Positions 9,438 through 19,503 of a stretch of DNA of 64,000 bases are shown one piece after another. The translations under genes were made by a program, and so were the position numbers. The notes beneath the pieces are model-generated. The model was not told the origin of the DNA. It worked only from the letters and a program-made list of their open reading frames with translations, and did not search any database. This DNA comes from Dulcicalothrix desertica PCC 7102 (lineage in GTDB: Bacteria > Cyanobacteriota > Cyanobacteriia > Cyanobacteriales > Nostocaceae). The DNA lies in NCBI RefSeq assembly GCF_003991905.1, contig NZ_RSCL01000007.1, positions 219,475 through 283,474 of the forward strand, written 5' to 3'. Position 1 is the stretch's first letter. Every line of letters starts with the position of its first letter.

Positions 9438-10337
9438 ATGTCACGTTATTGCTTAAAAACAATTAAATCTTTTGGATTTACTCAAAAAATGATTGACCAA
9501 TATTTAGGTCAACCGATAATTGCTAGCAACCCTCACTACAAATGCGCGGCGCCGATGAAGCTCTGGGAGCGTGACTTAGTAGATAAAGTACGAGAAGAGA
9601 AAAAAGATGAGTTAGAAACAAATTTGGCAAAACGTGCCAAAATGTTAGAAGCAAAGAATAAAAGAAAATCTGCAAAGCGTTCTTTATTAGGGTTTTATCT
9701 GGAAAATTACAGCTATTCACTTAATGAATATAATACATGTAGACTAATTGAAATAGCATTTAAAACTGGAGCAATTTCCATGTCAGCATTTAAATCTGAT
9801 GATTTAACCTTAAATTTAATTGCTGGATATTTGGCTGATGACGAAGAAGCACGCATCCGAAAAGAATTTGCAGCTTCGGATAAGGTTTATTCAATAGTTT
9901 ATACTCAGGTTAGAAAAGCTTTAATAGCATCTGACATCGTGTTTCAGTGTATTAGAAACGTACAAACTATTATTGAAGATTGGGAACGCGAAGAACAAGA
10001 GAAAGCTGAAAAAGAAAAACTTGAACGCTTACGTACAAAACTTATACAGCAGTCTTTCTTTGAGTACATACAACAAAATTTTGACACATTTCTACAAAAT
10101 GCAAGCATTAATAAAAATGCGATTCAAGAGCCTAGTATTAATGCTTCTAAAAAGAAGAAAAGTAAACACGCAAAACGCAATGTTAACTATGTGTGGTCAA
10201 GGATTCAAACTTATGCCAGAAGCCAAAATCCTAATTTTGCTGATACTCCTACCATTGCAAGTTGCGGTAAGTTTCACCAACGAATTGTAACATATATTAA
10301 TACAGTTTTACAAGAAAAGCAGTCAATAATTAAATAG
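9438..10337 (+). CDS. Uncharacterised protein in Thg1-like/kinase operon
   Basis: 299 residues, strongly basic, no membrane segment. N-terminal block FTQKMIDQYLGQPIIASNPH then YKCAAPMKL looks like a compact motif-bearing domain, followed by charged helices (50-80 and 180-205 are nearly all Lys/Glu/Arg/Ala and could form a coiled coil) and a Lys-rich segment (SKKKKSKHAKRN) near the C-terminus suited to nucleic-acid binding. I do not recognise the family. A GAGGTAGAG ribosome site precedes the ATG. It ends 6 bases before the P-loop kinase gene, which itself overlaps the Thg1-like gene, so it is the first gene of a three-gene operon and a plausible RNA-binding or substrate-recognition partner. 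That role is inference from position and charge only. Confidence 0.8.
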   Translation: MSRYCLKTIKSFGFTQKMIDQYLGQPIIASNPHYKCAAPMKLWERDLVDKVREEKKDELETNLAKRAKMLEAKNKRKSAKRSLLGFYLENYSYSLNEYNTCRLIEIAFKTGAISMSAFKSDDLTLNLIAGYLADDEEARIRKEFAASDKVYSIVYTQVRKALIASDIVFQCIRNVQTIIEDWEREEQEKAEKEKLERLRTKLIQQSFFEYIQQNFDTFLQNASINKNAIQEPSINASKKKKSKHAKRNVNYVWSRIQTYARSQNPNFADTPTIASCGKFHQRIVTYINTVLQEKQSIIK

Positions 10338-10343
10338 GCAATT

Positions 10344-10793
10344 ATGGAGGCAATTATATTTATAGGACTTCAAGGCGCCGGAAAATCAACTTTTTATCGT
10401 GAACGGTTATTAAATACCCACATGCGTATTAATTTGGATATGCTTAAAACAAGACACAGAGAACAAATATTTCTCAAAGCTTGTTTAGAAGCAAAACAAT
10501 CGTTCGTTATTGATAATACTAACCCAACGCTTGAAGAAAGAAGTCGTTATATATTGCCAGCCAAAAAAAATAGATTTAGAGTTGTAGCTTATTATTTTGA
10601 TTCTCATTTAGAAGAGTGTAAGCAACGAAATAACGAGCGTACAGGAAAAGAAATCATTCCTCTTGTTGGAATACTAAGTACATATAAAAGGTTAGTTTTA
10701 CCAACATGGGAAGAAGGATTTGATGCAATATACTCAATTAAAACAGTTAATAATTACTCGTTTATAGTAAAGGAATGCTTCCGTGAAATTTGA
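10344..10793 (+). CDS. P-loop polynucleotide-kinase-like protein
   Basis: 149 residues forming a minimal AAA_33-type kinase: Walker A GLQGAGKST (residues 8-16), NLDML after strand 2 and VIDNTNPTLEERSRY, the pattern found in polynucleotide kinases and related small P-loop kinases, followed by a lid helix with Arg residues (CKQRNNERTGKE). No phosphatase or ligase domain is attached. It most likely moves the ATP gamma-phosphate to a 5'-OH of RNA, although other small-molecule or zeta-toxin-like roles are possible for this fold. The stop overlaps the GTG start of the Thg1-like gene by 11 bases, implying coupled translation and shared function. It resembles, but is much shorter than, the kinase domain of the Pnkp protein at 25.5 kb. 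Confidence 0.85.
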   Translation: MEAIIFIGLQGAGKSTFYRERLLNTHMRINLDMLKTRHREQIFLKACLEAKQSFVIDNTNPTLEERSRYILPAKKNRFRVVAYYFDSHLEECKQRNNERTGKEIIPLVGILSTYKRLVLPTWEEGFDAIYSIKTVNNYSFIVKECFREI

Positions 10794-11538
10794 TGAACTC
10801 GATACAAGGATGCGCGTTTTTGAAACCGCACACGACCATTGTGTTCTACCAGGTATTTATATAGTTGCTCGGTTAGATGGACGCAGTTTTACTCGGTTAA
10901 CAAAAGAAGTACATAAATTTGAGGCGCCGTTCGACGAGAAAGTTCGCGATATGATGTTGGCAACAGTCGAGCATTTAATGAACTGTGGTATAGATATTAT
11001 TTACGGTTATACAGAAAGCGATGAAATATCTTTATTATTTGCATATGATGAAGTAAGCTTTGGACGCAAAACACGCAAGCTCAACTCAGTATTGGCAGGA
11101 GAAGCAAGCGCGCGGTTCTCATTGCTTTTAGGAGATATAGCTTGCTTTGATTGTCGCATATCACAACTACCTAATATTACCGAAGTCGTTAACTACTTTC
11201 GCTGGCGTAACGAAGACGCACATCGTAACGCACTCAACGCACATTGTTATTGGTGCTTACGTCGTGACGGTAAAAGCGCTAGACTCGCAACCAGCATGAT
11301 GGATGGATTATCAGTTGCAGATAAAAACGAACTCTTGTTTCAACATGGTATTAACTTTAATAACCTTCCCAACTGGCAAAAACGAGGAGTAGGACTTTAC
11401 TGGGAAGAATATCAAAAAGAAGGATATAACCCTAAAACAGGCGAAACAGTTACTGCAACCAGGCGCCGAATTAAGCGAGATTTAGAATTACCCATGAGAG
11501 ATGAGTATAGTAATTTTATTCAGAAGCTTACTAGCTAA
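10783..11538 (+). CDS. Thg1-like protein (3'-5' RNA polymerase / tRNA-His guanylyltransferase family)
   Basis: 251 residues. The Thg1 palm-domain metal-binding motifs are present: RLDGRSF (Asp32, Gly33) and YTESDEISLLF (Asp80, Glu81), with about 48 residues between the aspartates as in known Thg1 enzymes. NEDAHRNALNAHCYW and the Lys/Arg-rich C-terminal half also fit the family. Bacterial Thg1-like proteins add nucleotides to 5' ends in the 3'-to-5' direction, using the opposite strand as template, and repair 5'-truncated tRNAs. Translation starts at GTG (10,783) with AGGA eight bases upstream, inside the last codons of the P-loop kinase gene. Linkage to a kinase able to provide 5'-phosphates supports RNA 5'-end repair rather than tRNA-His maturation. 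Family call is secure, substrate is inferred. Confidence 0.92.
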   Translation: MKFDELDTRMRVFETAHDHCVLPGIYIVARLDGRSFTRLTKEVHKFEAPFDEKVRDMMLATVEHLMNCGIDIIYGYTESDEISLLFAYDEVSFGRKTRKLNSVLAGEASARFSLLLGDIACFDCRISQLPNITEVVNYFRWRNEDAHRNALNAHCYWCLRRDGKSARLATSMMDGLSVADKNELLFQHGINFNNLPNWQKRGVGLYWEEYQKEGYNPKTGETVTATRRRIKRDLELPMRDEYSNFIQKLTS

Positions 11539-11679
11539 TTGTAGCACAGCCCGAAAAGCCTGTGCAGTGAGGTCGTTTTGTTTACCACAGGCACTTCACA
11601 GCTTGAGCTTGATTTTTTGTTACGGCGCCGTAAATGACTATAATATAAATGCATTATATATAAAAGTAGTATATTTTGT

Positions 11680-11976
11680 ATGAGCGACATAAACATCACA
11701 GTTCCAGATCTTGCTTCTCAATGGGAAAGTGAAGTAGAAGGAATGTCTTCTACTGTTCAAATGTCTCAGCATCCCGCTTACCAAGAAATTATTAGTATGG
11801 GGAATCAAATATTAGCATTATTGCTGAGAGAGTTAAAAAATAACCCTCTTTACTGGTTATCAGCATTATCTCAAATTACAGGTGAAAATCCTATAAAACC
11901 TGAACAACGAGGAAAAATAAAACAGATGGCCTCCGCTTGGCTGGAATGGGGTAAAAATCAAGTTTACATAATTTAA
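11680..11976 (+). CDS. Small conserved protein of unknown function
   Basis: 98 residues. The pattern HPAYQEIISMGNQILALLL, then NNPLYWLSALSQITGENP and a closing AWLEWGKN is a compact all-helical domain that I recall as widespread among cyanobacterial and other bacterial hypothetical proteins, sometimes next to toxin-like genes; no enzyme motif is visible. The 5' region 11,630-11,680 is AT-rich with TATAAT at about 11,640, a plausible promoter. There is no second gene before the kinase at 12.4 kb, so any partner is absent here. Confidence 0.75.
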   Translation: MSDINITVPDLASQWESEVEGMSSTVQMSQHPAYQEIISMGNQILALLLRELKNNPLYWLSALSQITGENPIKPEQRGKIKQMASAWLEWGKNQVYII

Positions 11977-12385
11977 TCTAATGTATAAGTGACTTTCACC
12001 GATGAACGGCGCCTGATATCCATGACACTATGTAGTACTTTGTTATTATATTTTAACTAGAGAAAATTTAAAACTCCAATTTTCCGTACTTAATCAAACT
12101 TATGATTTATTGACTTAGATATGGGAATAAGGTTTTAAGGTTAGGGTATTATTTTCTGTCGTTAAAGGCGAAAAAAAGCGAAAAAGAAGCAAAATATACA
12201 AAAAAAACAGGTTTTATTGTGTAACCTGACTTACACGTGGAAGAAATATGTAGGCGCCTACTCTCAAATTTGTTTACATTGTTTGAGATGATACTACAAC
12301 ATCATAAAATTTGTTGAAACTGCTGATAATCGCAGCCTTTTAATGGGAATACTTAACTTATAGAAGAGTATAAGTATAAGTTACT
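11977..12385. other. Intergenic region without a gene
   Basis: 409 bases, AT-rich, no open frame worth calling. It holds two GGCGCC palindromes (about 12,009 and 12,254) and a purine-rich tract with repeated GCGAAAAA near 12,170. Presumably it carries the promoter of the large kinase gene, but I see no clear -35/-10 pair. Confidence 0.5.
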
Positions 12386-15300
12386 ATGACAAAATTATTA
12401 GATATAAAAGATAAAGTGATTGGCTATCACATTACAGAAAAAATCTACTCAGGTAGCAAAACCTTAGTTTATCGAGGTATTAGAGAAAAAGATCGACAAT
12501 CGGTCATTCTTAAACTAATGGCGACTGAATACCCTACCTTCAGTGAAATTACCCAGTTCCGCAATCAATACACCATAGCTAAAAGCCTCGACCTTCCTGG
12601 CATAGTCAAACCTTTAAGTATAGAAAATTATCGCAATGGCTATGCCCTAGTCATGGAAGACTTTGGTGGCATTTCCCTCGCAGATTGGCAACTGCAAGAT
12701 CAGGGAATGGAGAATAATGCTATTTCTTTAAGTCAATTTTTTCCCATTGCCATTGAAATTGTCTCTATTTTGGAGGGACTGCACCGTTATCGAGTCATCC
12801 ATAAAGACATTAAACCCGCCAATATTCTAATTAACCCAAGCACTGGTGAGGTAAAAATCATTGACTTTAGTCTTGCCACCCTATTACCGAGAGAAATTCA
12901 ATTCCTCACTAATCCTAACGTTTTAGAAGGGACGCTCGCTTACATTTCCCCCGAACAAACGGGTCGGATGAATCGAGGTATCGACTATCGCAGCGACTTT
13001 TATTCTTTGGGTGTTACCTTTTTTGAACTCCTGACAGGGCAGTTACCCTTCACCGCTACTGACCCAATAGAATTAGTTTATTCTCATATTGCAAAACGAC
13101 CACTAAAAGCTAGCGATATTAACGCCAATATTCCCCCGGTTTTGTCTGACATTGTTACCAAGTTGATGGCAAAAAATGCCGAAGACCGTTATCAAAGTAC
13201 ACATGGCTTAAAGTATGACTTGTCCATGTGCCGTGACCAATGGCAAACTGTGAACAAAACTGGGAACATTGGCGCCTTTGAGTTGGGAGTACGAGATGTA
13301 TCAGACCGTTTCCTGATTCCTGAAAAACTTTATGGGCGCCAACATGAAGTTGAAACCCTACTTGCTGCTTTCGAGCGTGTAACAGGTGGGACAACAGAAA
13401 TGATGTTAGTTGCGGGTTTCTCTGGAATTGGTAAAACTGCCGTGGTCAACGAAGTCCATAAACCCATCGCGCGGCAGCGTAGTTACTTCATTAAAGGAAA
13501 ATTCGACCAGTTCCAGCGTGATATTCCCTTATCCGCGTTAGTACAAGCGCTTCGGGATTTAATTGGGCAATTGCTCAGTGAAACTGATACCCAAATTCAA
13601 CATTGGAAAACTAAAATTTTGTCGGCATTGGGAGAACAAGCGGCTGTAATTACTGATATTTTGCCCGAACTTGAACAGATTATTGGTAAACAACCAGAAA
13701 TTAGCGAACTTTCTGGCAGTGCGGCTCAAAATCGCTTTAACTTATTGTTTCAGAGATTTATTCAGGTTTTTACTACTAAAGAGCATCCCCTTGTTATCTT
13801 TATAGATGACTTGCAATGGGCAGACGCAGCTTCTTTAAAACTCATCGAATTATTGATGAGTCAAACCAACGAAACTGCAAGGGGTTTGTTGCTAATTGGT
13901 GCATATCGGGATAATGAAGTATCAAAAGCACATCCGCTTTATTTAACAATACAAGAAATTGAAAAAGCGGGAGCAACCATTAATCACATCACTTTAAAAC
14001 CCCTAAATCAAAGTGAATTAAATAATTTGATAGCTGATACCCTACGGTGTGAAGAAACACTTGCTGTACCTCTTACGCAAATAGTGTTTGCAAGAACCAA
14101 TGGAAATCCCTTCTTTGCTACTCAACTACTTACTTCTTTATATCAAGATGGCATTATTAGATTTAGCTTTGATGTTGGATCTTGGCAGTATGATATTGCT
14201 GAAGTACAGGCAATAGCTCTTACAGATGATGTCGTCGAGTTTATGGCAATTCAATTAAAAAAATTGCCAGAACTTACTCAACAAGTTTTAATGCTGGCAG
14301 CTTGTATTGGTAACGAATTTGACTTACAGACTCTCGCTACAGTATATAAAAAATCTGTAGTAGACACAGCATCAGATATATGGAAAGCTTTACAAGAAGG
14401 GTTAGTTGTACCTCAAACTAACATTTACAAGTTATTTCAACATGGTGATGGTCAGAAAGATAGCTTTGAAAGTAAAGACTCTAAAGAATTATCAGCAAGG
14501 AATTTGCAAACTCCTAAATACAAATTTATCCATGACCGGGTACAGCAAGCTGCCTATTCTCTGATTCCCGAAGACCAACAAAAGGCAATTCACTTAGAAA
14601 TTGGGCTATTACTGTTGAATAATACCCCGGTTGCAGAACGGGAAGAAAATATTTTTCAGATTGTTAATCATTGTAATATTGCAGTTGAATTAATTGCAGA
14701 TCAAACTAAGTATGATGAGCTAGCCCAGATGAATTTGCTAGCTGGACGTAAGGCTTTAGCATCAACAGCTTATCCCGCTGCCTTAAGGTATTTAACTACA
14801 GGAATCGAGCTACTTACTCCGGATAGTTGGGTTCAGGAATATGATTTATCTCTAGCTTTGTATGAGACAGCAGCAGAGGCAGCATACTTGGCTGGCGAAT
14901 TTGAACAAATGGAAGGATTTGTTGAAGTAGTGTTGGCTCAGGCTAAAACATTACTAGAGAAAGTAAAAGTTCATGAAGTAAAAATTCAGGCTTACGGGGC
15001 GCAAAACAAAGCACTGGAAGCTGTCAATATCGCGCTAGCATTTTTGAAGTTATTGGGTGTTGAGTTTCCTGAGAATCCTAGCCAGTCAGATATGCAGCTC
15101 GCAATGGCAGAAGTAGCATCAAACATGAATGGGAGACATATTGAGGACTTAATTAATTTGCCAAAGATGATACATGCTGACAAATTGGCAATGATGCGTA
15201 TTCTATCTAGTATTAATCCTTTTACCTATCAAGCAGTTCCTGAACTATTCTCCCTTAATGTCCTTAAACAGATTAATTTATCGTTGAGATATGGTAATGC

Positions 15301-17956
15301 TCCGTTATCTGCCCTTGCCTACGTCACCTACGGGCTAATTCTCAACGCGGTAGTAGGAGACATCGAATCTGGCTATCAATTTGGTAAGCTAGCTATAAAT
15401 CTTTTGCGTGAGTTCCAAATGAAAGAAGTTGATGTAAAGGTTATTGCAACATTTAATCCATATATCAGATCTTGGAAGGAGCATACAAAGGAAGTATTAA
15501 AACCTGTATTAGAAGCTTATTCGACTGGATTAGAAACAGGAAATTTGGAATATGCTAGCTATTGTCTTTACACCTATTGCTACGCTTCATACTTCATTGG
15601 TAGAGAGTTGATAGAACTAAAATTAACAATGGCAAGTTACAGCAGTGCTATCTCTCAGATGAATCAAGAAAGAGCATTTCATTGGAATAGTATCTATAGA
15701 CAATTAGTCTGTAACCTGCTTGGAGACGTAGAAGACCCCTGCCGTTTAATCGGTGAAGCTTATGATGAGGATAAAATGCTACCACTTCTCTTTGAAGGCA
15801 AAGATAGAGTTGGGCTTTTATATTTAAATTTCAGCAAATTACATCTGTGTTACCTATTTCAAGACTTTTCACAGGCAGTAGAACATGCTACTCAGGCAGA
15901 AAAGTATTTAGATGGCGGGATAGGAAATATTGTTGTTCCTCTTATCTATTTTTACGAATCTCTTGCTAGGCTAGCACTGTATCCTGACGCATCCCAGACT
16001 CAGCAAAATTATATTCTCAATAAAATATTAACAAATCAGGAAAAGATTCAGAAATGGGCAGATTATGCACCAATGAATTATTTACATAAATATTATCTTG
16101 TCGAAGCAGAAAAGCATCGTGTTATTGGTAAATTTTTCGAGGCTATAGAATTATATGATCGTGCTATCTCTCTCGCCAAAGAAAATGAGTATATTAATGA
16201 AGAAGCTCTCGCTAACGAACTTGCAGCTAATTTTTATCTAGAATTGGGTAAACAAAACATTGCTCAAACTTACTTAACTAATGCCTATTATTGTTACAGT
16301 CGTTGGGGAGCGAAAGCCAAAGTTACAGATTTAGCAAACCGCTATACTCAATTACTTGCTCCCATTCTTGAGCAAGAAAAACTTAGCCCCCATCCTAGCC
16401 ATAAAACTACTTCTAATAGCAAATCTCTATCCACCCTCAGCAATCACCATACTATTATTGGATCAAAGACAAGCATTTCTGACTCTCTGGATTTAGCCGC
16501 ACTCCTGAGAGTATCTCAAGCACTTTCGGGAGAAATTGAGCTTGAACAACTGGTTTCCACTTTAATAAAAGTTGTTATAGAAAATGCTTGCGCCTCTAAA
16601 TGTGCTTTAATTTTAAGCAAAGGTAATAACTCAAATTTAACAATCGCCGCAGTCAGTTCTAGTTCAACCACAAAGTTCCCTTCAATTTCCCTAGAGTTGA
16701 GCGATGATGTTCCCATTACTTTAGTGAATTACGTCAAACGCACTTTACAAATATTAGTAATCGATGATGCAAAAACTGACACATTTTTAGTAAACGATCG
16801 CTACATTATCCATCAACAACCGTGTAGCCTTTTGTGCATCCCAATTATTAATCAAGGTAAATTGCTCGGAATTTTTTACCTAGAAAATAATCTGACTACG
16901 GGAGCGTTTACAAATAATCGGCTAGAAGTACTCCAACTCCTTACCACGCAAGCTGCAATATCCTTAGAGAATGCCATTCTTTACAGAAATTTAGCTGAAG
17001 CTAATGAAAAATTAATAGGATATAACCATACCCTAGAGGAAATGGTAGAGAAGAGAACGCAAGAACTTAACGATAAAAATCAAAGTTTGCAACAAACCCT
17101 AAGAGATTTACAACGTACCCAAAGCCAATTAATTCAAAGTGAAAAAATGTCTTCTCTAGGGCAAATGGTCGCTGGCATTGCCCATGAAATCAATAATCCG
17201 ATCAACTTTATTCACGGGAATATTCAATATACTAGTAGGTATGTGCAAGATTTACTGAATTTGATAAATATTTATCAACAAGAATACCCCAACCCTTCCC
17301 CTATACTTAAAGAACAAGTTGAGGAAATTGACATTAATTTTATATTACAAGACTTGCCCAAGATTCTAGATTCCATGAATATGGGGACTTCACGCATCCG
17401 TAATATTGTATTAGGCTTACGAAACTTCTCCCGTCTTGATGAATCAGAAATGAAGCCTATAGATATTCATGAAGGAATTGACAACACCTTGATGATTTTG
17501 CAGCATCGACTGAAAAAACAAAGTGAGCGGTCTGAGATTACAGTTATTAAAAAATACGAACAACTGCCAAAAGTTAATTGCTATGCAGGTCAACTTAATC
17601 AGGCATTTATGAATATTCTTAGTAATGCAATTGATGCTTTGGAAGAGGGAATGAGGACTAAAAAATGGGGAATAGAGAATAGTCAACCTCAAACTCCTAT
17701 AATTAGGATTTGCACTAAGCTAGTAAACAACCGTACAGTGAGAATTTTAATTGCTGATAACGGTTGTGGTATGACAGAAGCAGTCCAACAGAAAATTTTT
17801 GACCCATTTTTCACTACTAAACCAGTTGGAGGAGGTACAGGCTTGGGGTTATCGATTAGCTATCAAGTTGTAGTAGATAAACATAAAGGTCAGTTAATCT
17901 GTAATTCTACGCCAGGAGCGGGAACTGAGTTTGTGATTGAAATACCTGTGCAGTAG
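12386..17956 (+). CDS. Giant Ser/Thr kinase-ATPase-GAF-histidine kinase fusion (HstK type)
   Basis: 1,856 residues. N-terminal eukaryotic-type protein kinase (about 12-280) with [10 protein letters not shown] (catalytic loop) and IIDFSLA (DFG variant); an AAA/MalT-like predicted ATPase from about 316 with Walker [10 protein letters not shown] and Walker [12 protein letters not shown]; a long helical TPR-like region (about 700-1,320); a GAF domain (about 1,370-1,530); a coiled coil; and a HisKA/HATPase module with [12 protein letters not shown] (His1600) and GTGLGLSI. Proteins with this order are a hallmark of heterocystous cyanobacteria (HstK family) and integrate Ser/Thr and His phosphorylation. 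There is no receiver domain, so a separate regulator must exist. Two GGCGCC palindromes lie in the first 950 bases and none in the remaining 4.6 kb. A 30-bp palindrome follows the stop and faces the convergent P450 gene. Confidence 0.92.
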   Translation: MTKLLDIKDKVIGYHITEKIYSGSKTLVYRGIREKDRQSVILKLMATEYPTFSEITQFRNQYTIAKSLDLPGIVKPLSIENYRNGYALVMEDFGGISLADWQLQDQGMENNAISLSQFFPIAIEIVSILEGLHRYRVIHKDIKPANILINPSTGEVKIIDFSLATLLPREIQFLTNPNVLEGTLAYISPEQTGRMNRGIDYRSDFYSLGVTFFELLTGQLPFTATDPIELVYSHIAKRPLKASDINANIPPVLSDIVTKLMAKNAEDRYQSTHGLKYDLSMCRDQWQTVNKTGNIGAFELGVRDVSDRFLIPEKLYGRQHEVETLLAAFERVTGGTTEMMLVAGFSGIGKTAVVNEVHKPIARQRSYFIKGKFDQFQRDIPLSALVQALRDLIGQLLSETDTQIQHWKTKILSALGEQAAVITDILPELEQIIGKQPEISELSGSAAQNRFNLLFQRFIQVFTTKEHPLVIFIDDLQWADAASLKLIELLMSQTNETARGLLLIGAYRDNEVSKAHPLYLTIQEIEKAGATINHITLKPLNQSELNNLIADTLRCEETLAVPLTQIVFARTNGNPFFATQLLTSLYQDGIIRFSFDVGSWQYDIAEVQAIALTDDVVEFMAIQLKKLPELTQQVLMLAACIGNEFDLQTLATVYKKSVVDTASDIWKALQEGLVVPQTNIYKLFQHGDGQKDSFESKDSKELSARNLQTPKYKFIHDRVQQAAYSLIPEDQQKAIHLEIGLLLLNNTPVAEREENIFQIVNHCNIAVELIADQTKYDELAQMNLLAGRKALASTAYPAALRYLTTGIELLTPDSWVQEYDLSLALYETAAEAAYLAGEFEQMEGFVEVVLAQAKTLLEKVKVHEVKIQAYGAQNKALEAVNIALAFLKLLGVEFPENPSQSDMQLAMAEVASNMNGRHIEDLINLPKMIHADKLAMMRILSSINPFTYQAVPELFSLNVLKQINLSLRYGNAPLSALAYVTYGLILNAVVGDIESGYQFGKLAINLLREFQMKEVDVKVIATFNPYIRSWKEHTKEVLKPVLEAYSTGLETGNLEYASYCLYTYCYASYFIGRELIELKLTMASYSSAISQMNQERAFHWNSIYRQLVCNLLGDVEDPCRLIGEAYDEDKMLPLLFEGKDRVGLLYLNFSKLHLCYLFQDFSQAVEHATQAEKYLDGGIGNIVVPLIYFYESLARLALYPDASQTQQNYILNKILTNQEKIQKWADYAPMNYLHKYYLVEAEKHRVIGKFFEAIELYDRAISLAKENEYINEEALANELAANFYLELGKQNIAQTYLTNAYYCYSRWGAKAKVTDLANRYTQLLAPILEQEKLSPHPSHKTTSNSKSLSTLSNHHTIIGSKTSISDSLDLAALLRVSQALSGEIELEQLVSTLIKVVIENACASKCALILSKGNNSNLTIAAVSSSSTTKFPSISLELSDDVPITLVNYVKRTLQILVIDDAKTDTFLVNDRYIIHQQPCSLLCIPIINQGKLLGIFYLENNLTTGAFTNNRLEVLQLLTTQAAISLENAILYRNLAEANEKLIGYNHTLEEMVEKRTQELNDKNQSLQQTLRDLQRTQSQLIQSEKMSSLGQMVAGIAHEINNPINFIHGNIQYTSRYVQDLLNLINIYQQEYPNPSPILKEQVEEIDINFILQDLPKILDSMNMGTSRIRNIVLGLRNFSRLDESEMKPIDIHEGIDNTLMILQHRLKKQSERSEITVIKKYEQLPKVNCYAGQLNQAFMNILSNAIDALEEGMRTKKWGIENSQPQTPIIRICTKLVNNRTVRILIADNGCGMTEAVQQKIFDPFFTTKPVGGGTGLGLSISYQVVVDKHKGQLICNSTPGAGTEFVIEIPVQ

Positions 17957-18003
17957 TGGTTTATGTAACTAATTCCGTGCGGTTGAATAAAAATCAAAAC
18001 CTT

Positions 18004-18033
18004 TGTAGAGACGCGATAAGGAGCGTCTCTACA
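18004..18033. terminator. TGTAGAGACG...CGTCTCTACA hairpin between convergent genes
   Basis: TGTAGAGACGC and GCGTCTCTACA arms around an eight-base loop region, followed by TTT. It belongs to a family also found at 26,787, 30,603 and 36,758. Position between the converging kinase and P450 genes suggests bidirectional termination. Confidence 0.65.
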
Positions 18034-18073
18034 TTTCCTAGAATTAATAATATGAAACACTACTGTTATAAAA

Positions 18074-19456
18074 TTAATATGCGTATGTAGTTGCCATATA
18101 CAATGGAGATGCGCGCCGCCCTCTAATTACCATCTTTACTCCACTAGCAGGTGCTAAAGTAAAACCTCTACGCTGAGGCCGCTCTGGTCGATTACCAGCC
18201 AGTGCAAGTTGATAGTTTGATAGGATTGTTGCCAATACTAGCTTTATTTCAAACTGCCCTAAAGTCTCACCAATACATCGACGTACACCACCACCAAAGG
18301 GCAAAAATTCGTAGGGAGAAAATTGTCTTTCTAAAAAGCGCTCTGGTTTAAACAGTTTTGGTTCAGGATATAAATCCTTACGGTGATGAGTGAGGTAAAT
18401 ACTAGCCAGCAGTACCGTCCCTGGTTCTAAAGAATGTCCTAGTAATTCTACTGGCTCTTGCACTAACCTGGGGAACGAGAACATCAAAATTGGATGAATT
18501 CGCATCGATTCATTACATACTGCTGTGAGATATGGCAATCGATAAATGCTCATAGGGTCTGGGGAATCACCGAGTGTACTCAGTTCTTGGAGCAGTTTTT
18601 CGTGGACTAGCGGCTTTTGGTGAATCCAGTACAATGCCCAAGCTATTACCGTTGCTGTAGATTCATATCCACCAAGTAGTAAGGTCATCAACTGATCGCG
18701 CAATTCCACATCTGTCATACCTTGACCCGCTTCATCCTTCGCTAACATTAGCAAGGAAAGGATATCAATTCGATCTGGGTCAGGTTTTTCCCGACGTTCA
18801 GCAATTTCTGCGTAAAGCAATTCATCTATTTGCTGCCGACTACGCAGAAATTTTCCCCAAGGACTCCAAGCGCAGAAATCCTGTTGCAAAAATGAGAAGA
18901 AGAATAAACTAGAAGTGAGTGGAGACCTAAAATAATCTAAGAGTAAGGGCAGTAAATGCTTGAGTTGTTGATATCTTTTTCCCTCATATAAGCCAAAGAT
19001 AGCTTCTAAGATAACTTGCAGGGATATATCCTGTGTGACATTACGGCATGAAAAAACATTATTTAGTGGCAATTGCCTAAAAGTTTTTTCAGTGAGGCTA
19101 CATATTAGCTGACCGTAAGCTTTCATCCGGTCTCCGTGGAATGAGGGCATCACCAGTTGTCGTTGCCGTTTATGCCGATCGCCATCTATTGAGAGGAATG
19201 AATAGTTACCTAGAAAGGGTTTCAAAATTTTATTTAACTTACCGGCTGCTACAAACTTTTTTCTATCATTAGTGAAAATTTCCTTGATTGCTTCCGGATG
19301 GTTTACAAATACCACAGTATCCCCAAAACCAACCAACTTACCAGTAAAAATGTCGGGATATTGCTGGGCGGCGCTTTCCATATATCCAATAGGATCAGCA
19401 ACCCATTGAAACCTCTGTATCAAAGGTGAAGTTTTGAGAGGGTTAGGTAGTTTCAT
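18074..19456 (-). CDS. Cytochrome P450 (CYP110-like), partner of the sesquiterpene synthase
   Basis: 460 residues. Heme-binding loop FLPFGGGVRRCIG with axial Cys394; K-helix ExxR as NESMRIHP; I-helix LLGGYESTATVIAW in place of the usual AGxxT; ERFLERQF meander. No membrane anchor is evident, as usual for bacterial P450s. It is the second gene of a pair: the sesquiterpene synthase ends 47 bases upstream on the same strand. In Nostoc PCC 7120 a CYP110-family P450 next to a germacrene A synthase oxidises the terpene, and the arrangement here is the same, so this enzyme probably hydroxylates or otherwise oxidises the hydrocarbon made by its neighbour, using ferredoxin-type electron donors encoded elsewhere. 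The CYP110 subfamily call is by resemblance and linkage. Confidence 0.9.
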   Translation of the reverse strand: MKLPNPLKTSPLIQRFQWVADPIGYMESAAQQYPDIFTGKLVGFGDTVVFVNHPEAIKEIFTNDRKKFVAAGKLNKILKPFLGNYSFLSIDGDRHKRQRQLVMPSFHGDRMKAYGQLICSLTEKTFRQLPLNNVFSCRNVTQDISLQVILEAIFGLYEGKRYQQLKHLLPLLLDYFRSPLTSSLFFFSFLQQDFCAWSPWGKFLRSRQQIDELLYAEIAERREKPDPDRIDILSLLMLAKDEAGQGMTDVELRDQLMTLLLGGYESTATVIAWALYWIHQKPLVHEKLLQELSTLGDSPDPMSIYRLPYLTAVCNESMRIHPILMFSFPRLVQEPVELLGHSLEPGTVLLASIYLTHHRKDLYPEPKLFKPERFLERQFSPYEFLPFGGGVRRCIGETLGQFEIKLVLATILSNYQLALAGNRPERPQRRGFTLAPASGVKMVIRGRRASPLYMATTYAY

Positions 19457-19503
19457 TTGAGTTATTATTGCAAAGTTTTCCTAAAAGCGTTCTCATCTTC
19501 AAC

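Noticed and set aside
9973-10290. Second frame inside the unknown gene of the Thg1 operon
   Set aside because: Overlaps fully a longer frame with a good ribosome site and family-like composition; shadow.
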